From positions 91,184-155,183 of the forward strand of contig NZ_CP004394.1 in the NCBI RefSeq assembly GCF_000819565.1: a stretch of 64,000 nt of DNA. Direction: 5' to 3'. A model generated the notes under the pieces. That model did not search any database. It was not told the DNA's origin and saw only the letters and a list, made by a program, of their open reading frames with translations. This DNA is from Celeribacter indicus (GTDB taxonomy: Bacteria; Pseudomonadota; Alphaproteobacteria; Rhodobacterales; Rhodobacteraceae). Each line of letters starts with the position of its first letter. Position 1 is the stretch's first letter. The translations under genes were made by a program, and so were the position numbers. Shown here in pieces: positions 27,168 to 35,852 of the stretch.

Positions 27168-28370
27168 ATGGACGCATTCATCTGTGACGGGATCCGCACA
27201 CCGATCGGGCGCTACGGCGGCGCGCTGTCCTCGATCCGCGCGGACGACCTTGCCGCGCTGCCGATCGCCGCACTGATGGAGCGCAACCCGCAGGTCGACT
27301 GGTCGCGGCTCGACGAGGTGATCCTCGGTTCGGCCAACCAGGCGGGCGAGGACAACCGCAACGTGGCGCGCATGGCCGCGCTCCTGGCCGGGCTGCCGGT
27401 CGAGGTGCCGGGGACAACGGTGAACCGGCTCTGTGCCTCGGGCATGGATGCGGTCGGCATGGGCGCGCGCGGGATCCGGGCGGGCGACTACGACATGGTG
27501 ATCGCGGGCGGCGTCGAATCCATGTCCCGCGCGCCCTTCGTCATGCCGAAGGCCACGAGCGCCTTCTCGCGCGCCAACGCGGTCTACGACACGACGATCG
27601 GCTGGCGGTTCGAGAACCCGAAGATGAAGGCGCAATACGGCACCGACTCCATGCCGCAGACCGCCGACAACGTGGCCGGGGATCACGGCATCTCGCGCGA
27701 GGATCAGGACGCCTTCGCCGCGCGGTCGCAGGCGCGCTGGCAGGCCGCCCATGAGGCGGGCGTGTTCGGCGACGAGATCGCGCCGGTCCAGGTGCCGAGG
27801 CGCAAGGCCGACCCGGTCACGGTGGACAGGGACGAACATCCCCGCCCCGGCACGGATACGGCGACCCTCGCGAAACTGCGCGGCGTGAACGGGCCGGAGC
27901 GCACGGTCACGGCGGGCAATGCCTCCGGCGTGAACGACGGCGCGGCGGCGCTGCTGCTGGCCGGAGAGGCGGCGGTGGCGGCGCAGGGGCTGACGCCGGT
28001 CGCGCGCATCGTCGCGATGGCCGCCGCCGGCGTGCCCCCGCGGGTGATGGGCATCGGTCCCGTGCCGGCCACGCAAAAGGTGCTCGCGCGCACCGGTCTC
28101 TCCATCGCGGACATGGATCTGATCGAACTGAACGAGGCCTTCGCGAGCCAGGCGCTCGCCACGCTGCGCGCCCTCGGCGTTCCCGACGATGCGCCGCATG
28201 TCAACCCGAACGGCGGCGCCATCGCGCTCGGCCATCCGCTCGGCATGTCGGGGGCCCGGCTCGTGCTGACGGCGGCGCGCGAACTCAAGCGCCGCGGCGG
28301 CAGATACGCGCTGTGCACCATGTGCGTCGGCGTCGGCCAGGGCACGGCCCTCGTGCTCGAGGCCGTGTGA
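27168..28370 (+). CDS. Acetyl-CoA acyltransferase, PcaF/PaaJ-like thiolase
   Basis: 400-aa thiolase, the exact length of beta-ketoadipyl-CoA thiolases, and with their hallmark [30 protein letters not shown]. Nucleophilic Cys in [11 protein letters not shown], then [25 protein letters not shown] and [10 protein letters not shown] are intact, so unlike 22807-23973 it is a true thiolase. It probably splits the final 3-oxo-dicarboxyl-CoA to acetyl-CoA and a shorter ester. ATG after AGGAAAGAAACTT; a GTG at 27144 is a weaker alternative. Confidence 0.9.
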   Translation: MDAFICDGIRTPIGRYGGALSSIRADDLAALPIAALMERNPQVDWSRLDEVILGSANQAGEDNRNVARMAALLAGLPVEVPGTTVNRLCASGMDAVGMGARGIRAGDYDMVIAGGVESMSRAPFVMPKATSAFSRANAVYDTTIGWRFENPKMKAQYGTDSMPQTADNVAGDHGISREDQDAFAARSQARWQAAHEAGVFGDEIAPVQVPRRKADPVTVDRDEHPRPGTDTATLAKLRGVNGPERTVTAGNASGVNDGAAALLLAGEAAVAAQGLTPVARIVAMAAAGVPPRVMGIGPVPATQKVLARTGLSIADMDLIELNEAFASQALATLRALGVPDDAPHVNPNGGAIALGHPLGMSGARLVLTAARELKRRGGRYALCTMCVGVGQGTALVLEAV

Positions 28371-28392
28371 TGAAACCTGAGGAGACAGAGTG

Positions 28393-29421
28393 ATGAAAGC
28401 AGTGGTTTTTCTCGGGGAGGGAGAGCTCGAGATCCGGGACTACCCCGATCCCGCCCCCGGCCCCGACGAGGTGATCGTGGAGATCCGGGCCTCCGGCATG
28501 TGCGGCACCGACCTGCACCACCTGCACGGGCCGAAACGGTCCGAGGACCAGATCGTGATCGAGGGGCACGAACCCTGCGGCGTCGTGGCCGAGATCGGCA
28601 GCGCCGTGCATCCGAACGAGGCGCGGATCGGGGACCGCGTCATGGTGCACCATTACGACGGCTGCCGGACCTGTCACGAATGCCGCTCCGGCTCGACCCA
28701 GCTCTGCACCCATTCGAAGATCGTCTACGGCGGGCTCAACGGCGACGGCTCGCATGCGCATTACATGAAGGTGCCCGCCCACACCCTCGTGCGCCTGCCC
28801 GACGAGCTGTCCTTCAAGGCGGGGGCGGCGGTCTCCTGCGGCACCGGCACGGCCTTCGGCGCGATCAAGCGCGTCGATCTGACCGGCGAGGACACGGTGG
28901 CGATCTTCGGTCAGGGGCCGGTGGGGCTGAGCTGCACGATGTTCGCGAAAGCCTTCGGCGCACGGGTGATCGCGCTCGACATCGGCGAGGAGCGCCTCGG
29001 CATGGCGAAAAAATTCGGCGCCGACTACGTCATCAACCCGCTGAAGGACGATCCGGTGGAAGCGATCCGCGATCTGACCCGCGGCGGCCACGGCGCGGAC
29101 AAATCCATCGAATGCTCGGCCAACCGCGACGCGCGGCGCCAGGCGCTCGAGGCGGTGCGGCTCAACGGCACCGCCTGCATGGTGGGGGCCTATGGCGACA
29201 TGCAGGTGGACGTGCACCAGATCATCCAGCTCCAGAAATCGCTGCTCGGCTCGCTGACCTTCTCGAAGAACATGCAATACGATTGCGCCGCCTTCGTGGC
29301 CGAGCGCGGTCTCGACGTGGAGACGCTGTTCACCCACGATTTCCGTCTCGAGGAGGCGCGGCGCGCCTATGATCTCTTCGACGAACGCAAGATTGGGAAA
29401 GGCGTCTTCGTCTTCGACTGA
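28393..29421 (+). CDS. Zinc-dependent alcohol dehydrogenase (MDR family)
   Basis: 342 aa. Catalytic-Zn motif GHEPCGVVAEIG and Cys of GMCGTDLHHLHG; structural-Zn cysteines in GCRTCHECRSGSTQLC; NAD site VAIFGQGPVGLS. Oxidises a secondary or primary alcohol, or a hydroxyacyl-CoA as in related 6-hydroxycyclohexenyl-CoA dehydrogenases; the sequence does not decide. ATG at 28393 follows GAGGAGACAGAGTG; the aldehyde dehydrogenase gene follows 18 bases after its stop. Confidence 0.88.
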   Translation: MKAVVFLGEGELEIRDYPDPAPGPDEVIVEIRASGMCGTDLHHLHGPKRSEDQIVIEGHEPCGVVAEIGSAVHPNEARIGDRVMVHHYDGCRTCHECRSGSTQLCTHSKIVYGGLNGDGSHAHYMKVPAHTLVRLPDELSFKAGAAVSCGTGTAFGAIKRVDLTGEDTVAIFGQGPVGLSCTMFAKAFGARVIALDIGEERLGMAKKFGADYVINPLKDDPVEAIRDLTRGGHGADKSIECSANRDARRQALEAVRLNGTACMVGAYGDMQVDVHQIIQLQKSLLGSLTFSKNMQYDCAAFVAERGLDVETLFTHDFRLEEARRAYDLFDERKIGKGVFVFD

Positions 29422-29439
29422 CGGAGGGCCGGAAAGGAC

Positions 29440-30861
29440 ATGATGAAACAGTACGGACAGTTCTATATCGACGGCGCCTGGGTCGATCCGGTCTCCTCGC
29501 GGCCCTTCGAGCTCGTGAATCCCGCGACCGAGGAGGTCTTTGCCACCGTCGCCCTCGGCAGTCCCGAGGATGTGGACCGTGCCGTGACGGCGGCGCGCCG
29601 GGCCTTCGGGAGTTTCGGGCGCACGACGCCGGCGGAGCGTATCGAGCTCCTGGAGTCGATCATCTCGGTCTACGAGAAGCGCTCCGGCGAGCTGATGGCC
29701 GCGCTGACGGAGGAGATGGGCGCGCCCGTCTCGCTCAAGCAGCAATGCGGCGCGGGGCTCGCCTCTCTCAGGCAGGCGGTGGAGACGCTGAAGGGCTACG
29801 AGTTCGAGACCCGGCTCGGCGTGAACATCATCCAGCGCGAGCCGATCGGCGTCGCGGGTCTCATCACGCCCTGGAACTGGCCGGCGCAGCTCATCTGCAA
29901 CAAGATCTCCTCGGCCTTCGCGGCGGGCTGCACCGTGGTGGTGAAGCCCTCCGAATTCACGCCGGTGGATGCGATCGTGATCGCGGAGATCCTGCACGAG
30001 GCGGGCGTGCCCGCGGGTGTGTTCAACCTCGTGAACGGCGACGGGCCGGGCGTCGGCAACGCGATCAGCAGCCATGAGGACATCGACATCGTGTCCTTCA
30101 CCGGATCGACGCGGGCGGGCATCCTCGTGGCCGAGGCGGCGGCGAAGACGGTGAAGCGCGTGGCCCAGGAGCTCGGCGGCAAATCCGCGAACCTCATCCT
30201 GCCCGATGCCGACCTGCGCGCGGCGGCACATTACAACGTGTCCCGCGGTTTCTCCAACAGCGGCCAGTCCTGCCATTCCCCGACCCGCATCCTCGTCCAC
30301 GAGGACCAGCTCGCCGAGCTCGAAGGCTACCTTCGCGACTATGCCGCGGAGATCCGCGTCGGCGATCCAACCGATCCGGCCACGACCCACGGTCCGGTGG
30401 TCAACCGCGCCCAGTTCGACCGGATCCAGTCCTATATCGAAACGGGCGTGAAGGAGGGCGGACGCATCATCGTCGGCGGACCCGGCCGCCCCGAGGGGCT
30501 CGAGCGCGGCTTCTTCGTGCGGCCCACGATCTTTTCCGACATCACCCGCGACATGACCATCGCGCGGGAGGAGATCTTCGGCATGGTCACCGCGATCCTC
30601 ACCTACGGGACGGTGGAGGAGGCCATCGACATCGCCAATGACACGAAATACGGGCTCGGCGCCTATGTCTTCGGCGCGGACAGGGATCAGGCGCTCGACG
30701 TCTGCCGCCGGATGAAGGCGGGGCGCGTGTTCTACAACGGTGCGCCGGCCAACACGGTCGCCCCGATGGGCGGCTACAAGCAGTCCGGCAACGGCCGCGA
30801 GATGGGCGTGTTCGGGATGGAGGAATTCCTCGAGATCAAGGCGATCATCGGCTTCGACTGA
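29440..30861 (+). CDS. NAD(P)-dependent aldehyde dehydrogenase
   Basis: 473 aa. TPWNWPAQLICNKISSAFAAGCTVVVKPSEFTP forms the cofactor site, VAQELGGKSANLILPDAD holds the general base Glu, and SNSGQSCHSPTR the catalytic Cys. Paired with the alcohol dehydrogenase before it, it can take an alcohol to the acid that the CoA ligase activates. Last gene of the plus-strand run; followed by a terminator. Confidence 0.92.
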   Translation: MMKQYGQFYIDGAWVDPVSSRPFELVNPATEEVFATVALGSPEDVDRAVTAARRAFGSFGRTTPAERIELLESIISVYEKRSGELMAALTEEMGAPVSLKQQCGAGLASLRQAVETLKGYEFETRLGVNIIQREPIGVAGLITPWNWPAQLICNKISSAFAAGCTVVVKPSEFTPVDAIVIAEILHEAGVPAGVFNLVNGDGPGVGNAISSHEDIDIVSFTGSTRAGILVAEAAAKTVKRVAQELGGKSANLILPDADLRAAAHYNVSRGFSNSGQSCHSPTRILVHEDQLAELEGYLRDYAAEIRVGDPTDPATTHGPVVNRAQFDRIQSYIETGVKEGGRIIVGGPGRPEGLERGFFVRPTIFSDITRDMTIAREEIFGMVTAILTYGTVEEAIDIANDTKYGLGAYVFGADRDQALDVCRRMKAGRVFYNGAPANTVAPMGGYKQSGNGREMGVFGMEEFLEIKAIIGFD

Positions 30862-30881
30862 GGCGAACCGGAAAGACGGCG

Positions 30882-30915
30882 GAAAACCGGCGGGCGCCCT
30901 GCCCTGCCGGTTTTC
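30882..30915. terminator. Bidirectional terminator
   Basis: GAAAACCGGC / GCCGGTTTTC, ten-base perfect arms with A and T runs at the base, exactly between the convergent aldehyde dehydrogenase and hot-dog genes. Confidence 0.8.
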
Positions 30916-31785
30916 TCATGCGCTCATCCGCGCGCGATAGGCCGTCATGATGAACTCCGGCACCGGCACGGCGCGCCGTGCCTCCAGGTCGATGATCAGC
31001 ACGAGCGAGGCCATGGTCGCCAGCACCTCGCCGCCCTGCGCGGTCTCGAGCTGGTGGCGCATGACCACGCGCTTGTCCTCGAACCGCTCGAACCAGGACA
31101 CGAGCCGGACGAGCGACCCCACCGGCGCGCTCGCGTGGTATCCGAAACACAGCTCCACCATCGCCCGTCCCAGCCGGCGCGCGTAGAGATCCGCGACCAC
31201 GACACCGCCATGCGCCCAGAGGTGCGGCGAGCCCTCGTTGAGATAGCCGTGCATCACATCCGCCCGGATCCGCCCCTGTGCATCGAGATCGCCGGGCCGG
31301 ACGATATCGAGGCGGGAGACGACCGCCCGGCCGCCTGACAAGAGGTCCGCCCCGTCCACGACCTCCGGCGCCCCGGCCGGCAGGCCGCGCGGGCCGAGCG
31401 TCGCGAGCTCCGGCTCGCTCGCCACCGGGATCGCGGCGACGTCGAAGCCCGGTGCCTCGAAGGACACGGCGGCGAGACGGCCGCTCACGGAATGACGCAT
31501 CCTGTGGATCAGCCCATAGGCGCCGACCGGCTCGGGCAGGCGCGCGGTCTCGATCACCATCGGCTCACCGCCGCGCAGCTCGCGGAAGAACCGGATATGC
31601 CGCGCATGGGTCATCGCCCCGCCGGGCGGCGCATGGGCGAGAAGGACCGCCGCCACTTCCGACGCGCGCTGGAACGCGCCGGTGTAGTAGCGGCCGTTCC
31701 AGTGCTCGTTCTCGTCCCGCTCCCAATGGAGCACATGGCCCCGGTGCGTTTCGGAAAATCCGCCTCTGTCCCCGGTGCTCGACAT
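30916..31785 (-). CDS. Double hot-dog acyl-CoA thioesterase-like protein 1
   Basis: 289 aa with two 4HBT-like hot-dog repeats: the first near residues 15-110 (WERDENEHWNGRYYTGAF, close to the DxNGHMNNxxY catalytic pattern), the second near 155-280 (MHGYLNEGSPHLWAHGG). It may hydrolyse CoA esters that stall the pathway. It is a tandem neighbour and distant paralog of the next gene upstream. Last gene of its four-gene operon. Confidence 0.72.
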   Translation of the reverse strand: MSSTGDRGGFSETHRGHVLHWERDENEHWNGRYYTGAFQRASEVAAVLLAHAPPGGAMTHARHIRFFRELRGGEPMVIETARLPEPVGAYGLIHRMRHSVSGRLAAVSFEAPGFDVAAIPVASEPELATLGPRGLPAGAPEVVDGADLLSGGRAVVSRLDIVRPGDLDAQGRIRADVMHGYLNEGSPHLWAHGGVVVADLYARRLGRAMVELCFGYHASAPVGSLVRLVSWFERFEDKRVVMRHQLETAQGGEVLATMASLVLIIDLEARRAVPVPEFIMTAYRARMSA

Positions 31786-31798
31786 CCGGCCTTCTCCC

Positions 31799-32650
31799 CT
31801 ATTGCACCGCCGCGGGCATCGCGGTGCCGAACCCGCGCGCCAGTTCTTCCGGCATCGGAACCGCCTTGCGCGTCGACAGGTCGACCATGACGATGCACTG
31901 GGCGGCGCTCGCGATCACGGTCCCCGTGGTCGCGGAATAGAGGTCGTGGCGGATCACCGCCGACTTGCCGGTCACCGCGGCGATCACCGAACGCGCGCTC
32001 AGGATCGTGCTTTCCGGACAGAAGACATGGCGCGTCGTCTTCATCTCCACCGCCATCCGGCTGATGCCTGTGCGGGCGACGAATTCGGGGGTGAAGCCGA
32101 GCGCGTTGAGCAGCCCGTGGGACGCGATGGAGACGAAATTCATCATCCCGTCGGAAGACAGGTCGCCGGTATGGTCGCGCGCCTCCGTCGGCACGGGGCC
32201 GAGAATGACGTCGCGCGCCGCCTCCCCCTCCCGGAGCGGAACGAAATCGCCGGGCGGAAGGCCCCGCGGCAGCGCATGTGTGGCGGCCCCGGCGGGAAAG
32301 GCCCCGACCTGCGGCACCGGGCCGGGCGTTCGGTCGAGCGCGGTGGCCGACAGCCTGCCGTGGCTTTCGATCAGGTGGAGAAGCGCCCCGGCCTGCGGGC
32401 CCCCGGTCAGCACGCCCGAACGCACCCGCACCGGCGCGCCGGAAAAGAGCTCCCGATGATAGCGCAGATGCCGGGTGGTCACGGAGGCCGCGCCCGGATT
32501 GGACGCGCCGCAGAGGACCGCCGCGGCTTCGGAGGCGGCCTGGGCCGCCCGCGAATAGAAGCGCACGTTCCAGTGGCCGTTATGGTCGCATTCCCACTGG
32601 TTCACCTTGGTGACATGGGTCAGCACGCCGTCCTGTTCCACCCGCTCCAT
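31799..32650 (-). CDS. Double hot-dog acyl-CoA thioesterase-like protein 2
   Basis: 283 aa. First repeat VNQWECDHNGHWNVRFYSRAAQAASE has the Asp-His-Asn-Gly-His pattern of 4HBT thioesterases; the second begins near SSDGMMNFVSIASHGLLNALG. It shares layout with 30916-31785, suggesting a duplication, perhaps forming a hetero-oligomer. Starts two bases after the SDR stop. Confidence 0.72.
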   Translation of the reverse strand: MERVEQDGVLTHVTKVNQWECDHNGHWNVRFYSRAAQAASEAAAVLCGASNPGAASVTTRHLRYHRELFSGAPVRVRSGVLTGGPQAGALLHLIESHGRLSATALDRTPGPVPQVGAFPAGAATHALPRGLPPGDFVPLREGEAARDVILGPVPTEARDHTGDLSSDGMMNFVSIASHGLLNALGFTPEFVARTGISRMAVEMKTTRHVFCPESTILSARSVIAAVTGKSAVIRHDLYSATTGTVIASAAQCIVMVDLSTRKAVPMPEELARGFGTAMPAAVQ

Positions 32651-32652
32651 CC

Positions 32653-33498
32653 TCACAGCGCCCTGAGGTTGCGGACCTTCGAGGGCACCATGTTGTGCTG
32701 GCGCCCGCCGTCGACCAGAAGATCGGCGCCGGAGATGAAGCTGCCCGCGGGCGAGGCGAGATAGGCCACCGCTTCGGCGATGTCCCCGATCTGGCCGAGG
32801 CGCCCGAGCGAGGTGCGCTCGATCTCCGCGGAGAAGCGTTCGGGATCGTCGGCCATGCGGTTGATCCCGCCCGTGCCGCCGATCGGACCGGGGGCGACGT
32901 TGTTCACATGGATGTTGTAGCGGCCCCATTCGACCGCCAGCGTATGCGCCATGGAAATCAGCCCCGCCTTTGCCGCCGCCGCGTTGACCGACCCCGGCCA
33001 GCTCTGCCAGGCGAAGGGGGAGACGATATTGACGATCCGCCCGCCCTGCTCGGCCTTGCTGAGCGGCTCGAAGGCCGCCTTGCAACAGGCCCAGGCGCCG
33101 TTGAGATTGATGTCGATCAACACTTTCCAGCCGTTTTCCGTCAATTCCTCGGCCGGCGTGTGGAACAGCCCCGCGGCACAGTTCACCAGGATGTCAAGCG
33201 AGCCCAGGCGCGCGACGGTCTGCGCCACCGCCGCCTCCACCGCCGCAAAGTCGCGGATGTCCGTGGGCACCGCCAGCGTCTCGATCCCCTCGGAGTCGAG
33301 CGCGGTGCGGGCGGAGTTCAGCACCTCCTCCTTGCGGCTCACGATCGCGACCTTCGCGCCGAGGAGCCCGAGCGTGCGCGCGATGCCGAAGCCGATGCCG
33401 GTGCCCCCTCCGGTGACAAAGGCCGTGCGGCCCCTGAGCATGTCCCTTGCGAATGTCTCGAACGGGCTGCGCGGGTTTTCGGGCGCTGTATCGGCCAT
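32653..33498 (-). CDS. SDR of the 2,4-dienoyl-CoA reductase (DECR) type
   Basis: 281 aa. Cofactor motif TGGGTGIGFG, then VSRKEEVLNSA, and NNVAPGPIGGTGGINRM, which is the signature of peroxisomal-type dienoyl-CoA reductases. The usual SDR Tyr is replaced: the YxxxK position reads AAAAK, as in that subfamily, which uses other residues for protonation. It would reduce a dienoyl-CoA during degradation of an unsaturated chain or ring. Start after GGAGAAGGAGACAGGA. Confidence 0.82.
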   Translation of the reverse strand: MADTAPENPRSPFETFARDMLRGRTAFVTGGGTGIGFGIARTLGLLGAKVAIVSRKEEVLNSARTALDSEGIETLAVPTDIRDFAAVEAAVAQTVARLGSLDILVNCAAGLFHTPAEELTENGWKVLIDINLNGAWACCKAAFEPLSKAEQGGRIVNIVSPFAWQSWPGSVNAAAAKAGLISMAHTLAVEWGRYNIHVNNVAPGPIGGTGGINRMADDPERFSAEIERTSLGRLGQIGDIAEAVAYLASPAGSFISGADLLVDGGRQHNMVPSKVRNLRAL

Positions 33499-33526
33499 TC
33501 CTGTCTCCTTCTCCGGCGGGTTGGTC

Positions 33527-33919
33527 TCAGCTGCGTTTGAACTGCGGCAGGGTGTCGCCCTGGGCGTTCGTCTCGAAGGTGACGCGCACCTCGTCGCCGA
33601 TCCGCACCCCGAGCGCGTCCTCGCCCACGAGGTTGGTGATCATGCGCGGACCTTCCTCGACCCGCACGGCGGCGACCACATAGGGCACCTTGTCGCGGAA
33701 CTCCGGCAGCGGCGCGCGGCGCACGACGGTGAAGCTTTCCACCCGGCCGCGCCCCGTGCTCTCGATCCACTCGGGCGTCTCCTCCCAGCAGCTCGCACAA
33801 TGGAAGCGCGGCGGAAACTGCACGGTGCCGCAGGCGCCGCATTTCTGGAACATCAGGCGGCCGTCGCGCGCGCCTTCCCAATAGGCGACGGAATCGCCGT
33901 TCTCCAAGCTGCCGGTCAT
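33527..33919 (-). CDS. DUF35 Zn-ribbon/OB-fold protein
   Basis: 130 aa. N-terminal helix SVAYWEGARDGRLMFQKC, then a Zn-ribbon with CGACGTVQFPPRFHCASCW, then an OB-fold. Such proteins act as essential partners of SCP-x-type thiolases and of Cys-less aldolases. Here the thiolase-like protein is encoded 10 kb away at 22807-23973, an unusual separation. First gene of an operon with the SDR and the two hot-dog proteins. Confidence 0.85.
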   Translation of the reverse strand: MTGSLENGDSVAYWEGARDGRLMFQKCGACGTVQFPPRFHCASCWEETPEWIESTGRGRVESFTVVRRAPLPEFRDKVPYVVAAVRVEEGPRMITNLVGEDALGVRIGDEVRVTFETNAQGDTLPQFKRS

Positions 33920-34035
33920 GTCGGTCCTCTCTCGTTGTCGCGGGATGCCGGCCCGGCCGCCTGCGCAGCCGGACGGAGGGGCGCGCAGGACACGCGGGAT
34001 GCAGCCCTGCACCCTGTCCTGATGCGGATCCCGTC

Positions 34036-34050
34036 GCAAATCCCGTGCCA
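34036..34050 (-). promoter_or_regulatory. Sigma-54 promoter of the DUF35/SDR/thioesterase operon
   Basis: Minus-strand TGGCACGGGATTTGC, 117 bases upstream of the DUF35 start, in the gap after rpoN. Confidence 0.86.
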
Positions 34051-34074
34051 CCGACCGGGGGAGGCGGCGGCGGA

Positions 34075-35514
34075 TCAGGCGCAGACCGCCTCCGTTCCGA
34101 TCGCCTGCGCGCGCTTCATCCGCTTGCGCTTCTGCGAGGTCGGGATATGCAGCATCTCGCGGTATTTGGCCACCGTCCGGCGCGCGATGTCGATGCCTTC
34201 CGCCTGGAGCGCGGCCATGATCGCGCTGTCCGACAGCACGGTGGCCGCCGTCTCCGCCTCGATCATGTGGCGGATCTTCTGGCGCACGGTCTCCGCCGAC
34301 AGCTCCTCGCTGCCATCCGTCGAACCGAGCGAATTCATGAAGAAGAACTTCAGCTCGAACATGCCGCGCGGGGTCATCATGTATTTGTCCGTCGTCGCCC
34401 GGCACACGGTGGATTCATGCAGCCCCACCGCCTCCGCCACATCGCGCAGATAGAGCGGTTTCAGATGTTCGAGCCCCTGCTCGAAGAAGGCGCGCTGCCG
34501 CGTCACGATCTCGGTCGCGACCCGCAGGATCGTCTGGGCCCGCTGGTCGACATTGCGCACCAGCCAGTTCGCGTTCCTCATGCAGTCGGTGACGAAACGG
34601 GCGTCCTCCACCCCGCGGCTCGCCTGCCGGATCTCCGCGTAATATTCCCGGTCCACCAGAACCCGCGGCATCAGGCTCGTGTTCAGCTCGACGGAGATGC
34701 GCCCGTCCTCGTGCATCTCCACCTGAACGTCCGGCAGCGCCGGCAGCACCGGATCGGTGTCGAAACAACGGCCCGGACGCGGGTCGAGTTCGCGGATCTT
34801 CCGGGCCAGCTCCATCACCCCGTCCTGCGACAGGCCGCACAGCCGCGCGAGCCGCGCGATGTCGAAATTCGCGAGCAGGTCGAGATTGTCCACGAGCGTC
34901 AGCATCGCCGGATCGTCCTGCCCCCGCTCGACGAGCTGGAGCCGCAGGCATTCCGCCAGGTCGCGCGCGCCGACGCCGGTCGGCTCGAAGGTCTGGACCA
35001 TGCCCAGCACCTCCGTCACCCGCGCCTCCCCGACGCCGAGGATATTCGCGATCTCCTCGGGATCGCGTCGGAAATAGCCGTCGGGATCGAGCGACTCGAC
35101 GATCTCTCGGGCGATGAACTGGTCCTGCGGGTCCGCGATCGAAAGCGCCACCTGTCCGTGCAGCGCCTCGCGCAGCGTCGTGCCGACCGGGCAATATTCC
35201 TCGAGGCTGCGCTTCTCCGCGCCAAAGGCCACGCCGCCGCCGGTGCCGCTGAGATAGGACTTGCGGGCGTAGCCGTCGTTTTCCGCCTCGCGCACCGGGC
35301 GCGCCGCCTCCTCGCGCGCGGGTTCGGGCGCGGGATCCACCGTGAACTCCCGGCCGAGCGTGACCTCGATCAGCGGATTGCGCTCGGCCTGTTCCCGCAG
35401 GAAGTCGCGCAATTCGTTCTGGCCGAAGTGAAGCAGCTTGATCGACTGGATCACCTGCGAGGTGATCGAGATCGTCTGCTTCTGCTGGCTGAACAGATTT
35501 GGTCTCAGTTCCAT
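34075..35514 (-). CDS. rpoN: RNA polymerase sigma-54 factor
   Basis: 479 aa. Region I starts MELRPNLFSQQKQTISITSQVIQSIKLLHFGQNELRDFL; an acidic/variable region II follows; the core-binding domain includes GVGARDLAECLRLQL; the HTH is YLRDVAEAVGLHESTVCRA; and the RpoN box is ARRTVAKYREMLHIP, which reads the -24 element. The start follows GGGGAGGAACC. The neighbours are catabolic genes, not the lptB/hpf/ptsN genes that flank the housekeeping copy in most proteobacteria, so this is probably an extra, dedicated rpoN. It has a sigma-54 promoter of its own. Confidence 0.95.
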   Translation of the reverse strand: MELRPNLFSQQKQTISITSQVIQSIKLLHFGQNELRDFLREQAERNPLIEVTLGREFTVDPAPEPAREEAARPVREAENDGYARKSYLSGTGGGVAFGAEKRSLEEYCPVGTTLREALHGQVALSIADPQDQFIAREIVESLDPDGYFRRDPEEIANILGVGEARVTEVLGMVQTFEPTGVGARDLAECLRLQLVERGQDDPAMLTLVDNLDLLANFDIARLARLCGLSQDGVMELARKIRELDPRPGRCFDTDPVLPALPDVQVEMHEDGRISVELNTSLMPRVLVDREYYAEIRQASRGVEDARFVTDCMRNANWLVRNVDQRAQTILRVATEIVTRQRAFFEQGLEHLKPLYLRDVAEAVGLHESTVCRATTDKYMMTPRGMFELKFFFMNSLGSTDGSEELSAETVRQKIRHMIEAETAATVLSDSAIMAALQAEGIDIARRTVAKYREMLHIPTSQKRKRMKRAQAIGTEAVCA

Positions 35515-35665
35515 GGTTCCTCCCCTTCGATTGCAATGCCTTTCCGGAGCGGACATCTGGCCGGCAGACGGGGCCCGGAGCGCGGGAGCGATGGGGCTCG
35601 ATCCTCCTTCGAGCGTCCATAAGGCATCGGCCATTTCTGGATGATAGGCCGGCACCGCCCATCAC

Positions 35666-35680
35666 GCAATCCTCGTGCCA
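35666..35680 (-). promoter_or_regulatory. Sigma-54 promoter of rpoN (autoregulation)
   Basis: Minus-strand TGGCACGAGGATTGC followed by G, 152 bases upstream of the rpoN ATG, implying that the factor activates its own gene. Confidence 0.85.
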
Positions 35681-35768
35681 AAGAGAGGAAAACGCCGCAT
35701 CTGTTCCTGTTTTCCCGTGAAAATTGTATGTTGCGTTCCAATTCTCACGCAGTAGCATGACCGGGAAA

Positions 35769-35789
35769 TGCCAAATGGCAACCAATTGG
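35769..35789. promoter_or_regulatory. Palindromes between rpoN and activator 2
   Basis: TGCCA-AA-TGGCA (35769-35780) is followed at once by CCAATTGG (35782-35789). They lie about 100-120 bases upstream of the predicted rpoN transcription start and 64-84 bases before activator 2, so they could be activator sites for either. The rest of the 338-base gap 35515-35852 holds only the rpoN leader and no gene. Confidence 0.4.
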
Positions 35790-35852
35790 CCGCATATTCG
35801 CACAGAATCGGGAAACCGGCGCTGACTTTGCGGTCCATGTTGGGAGGACAGC

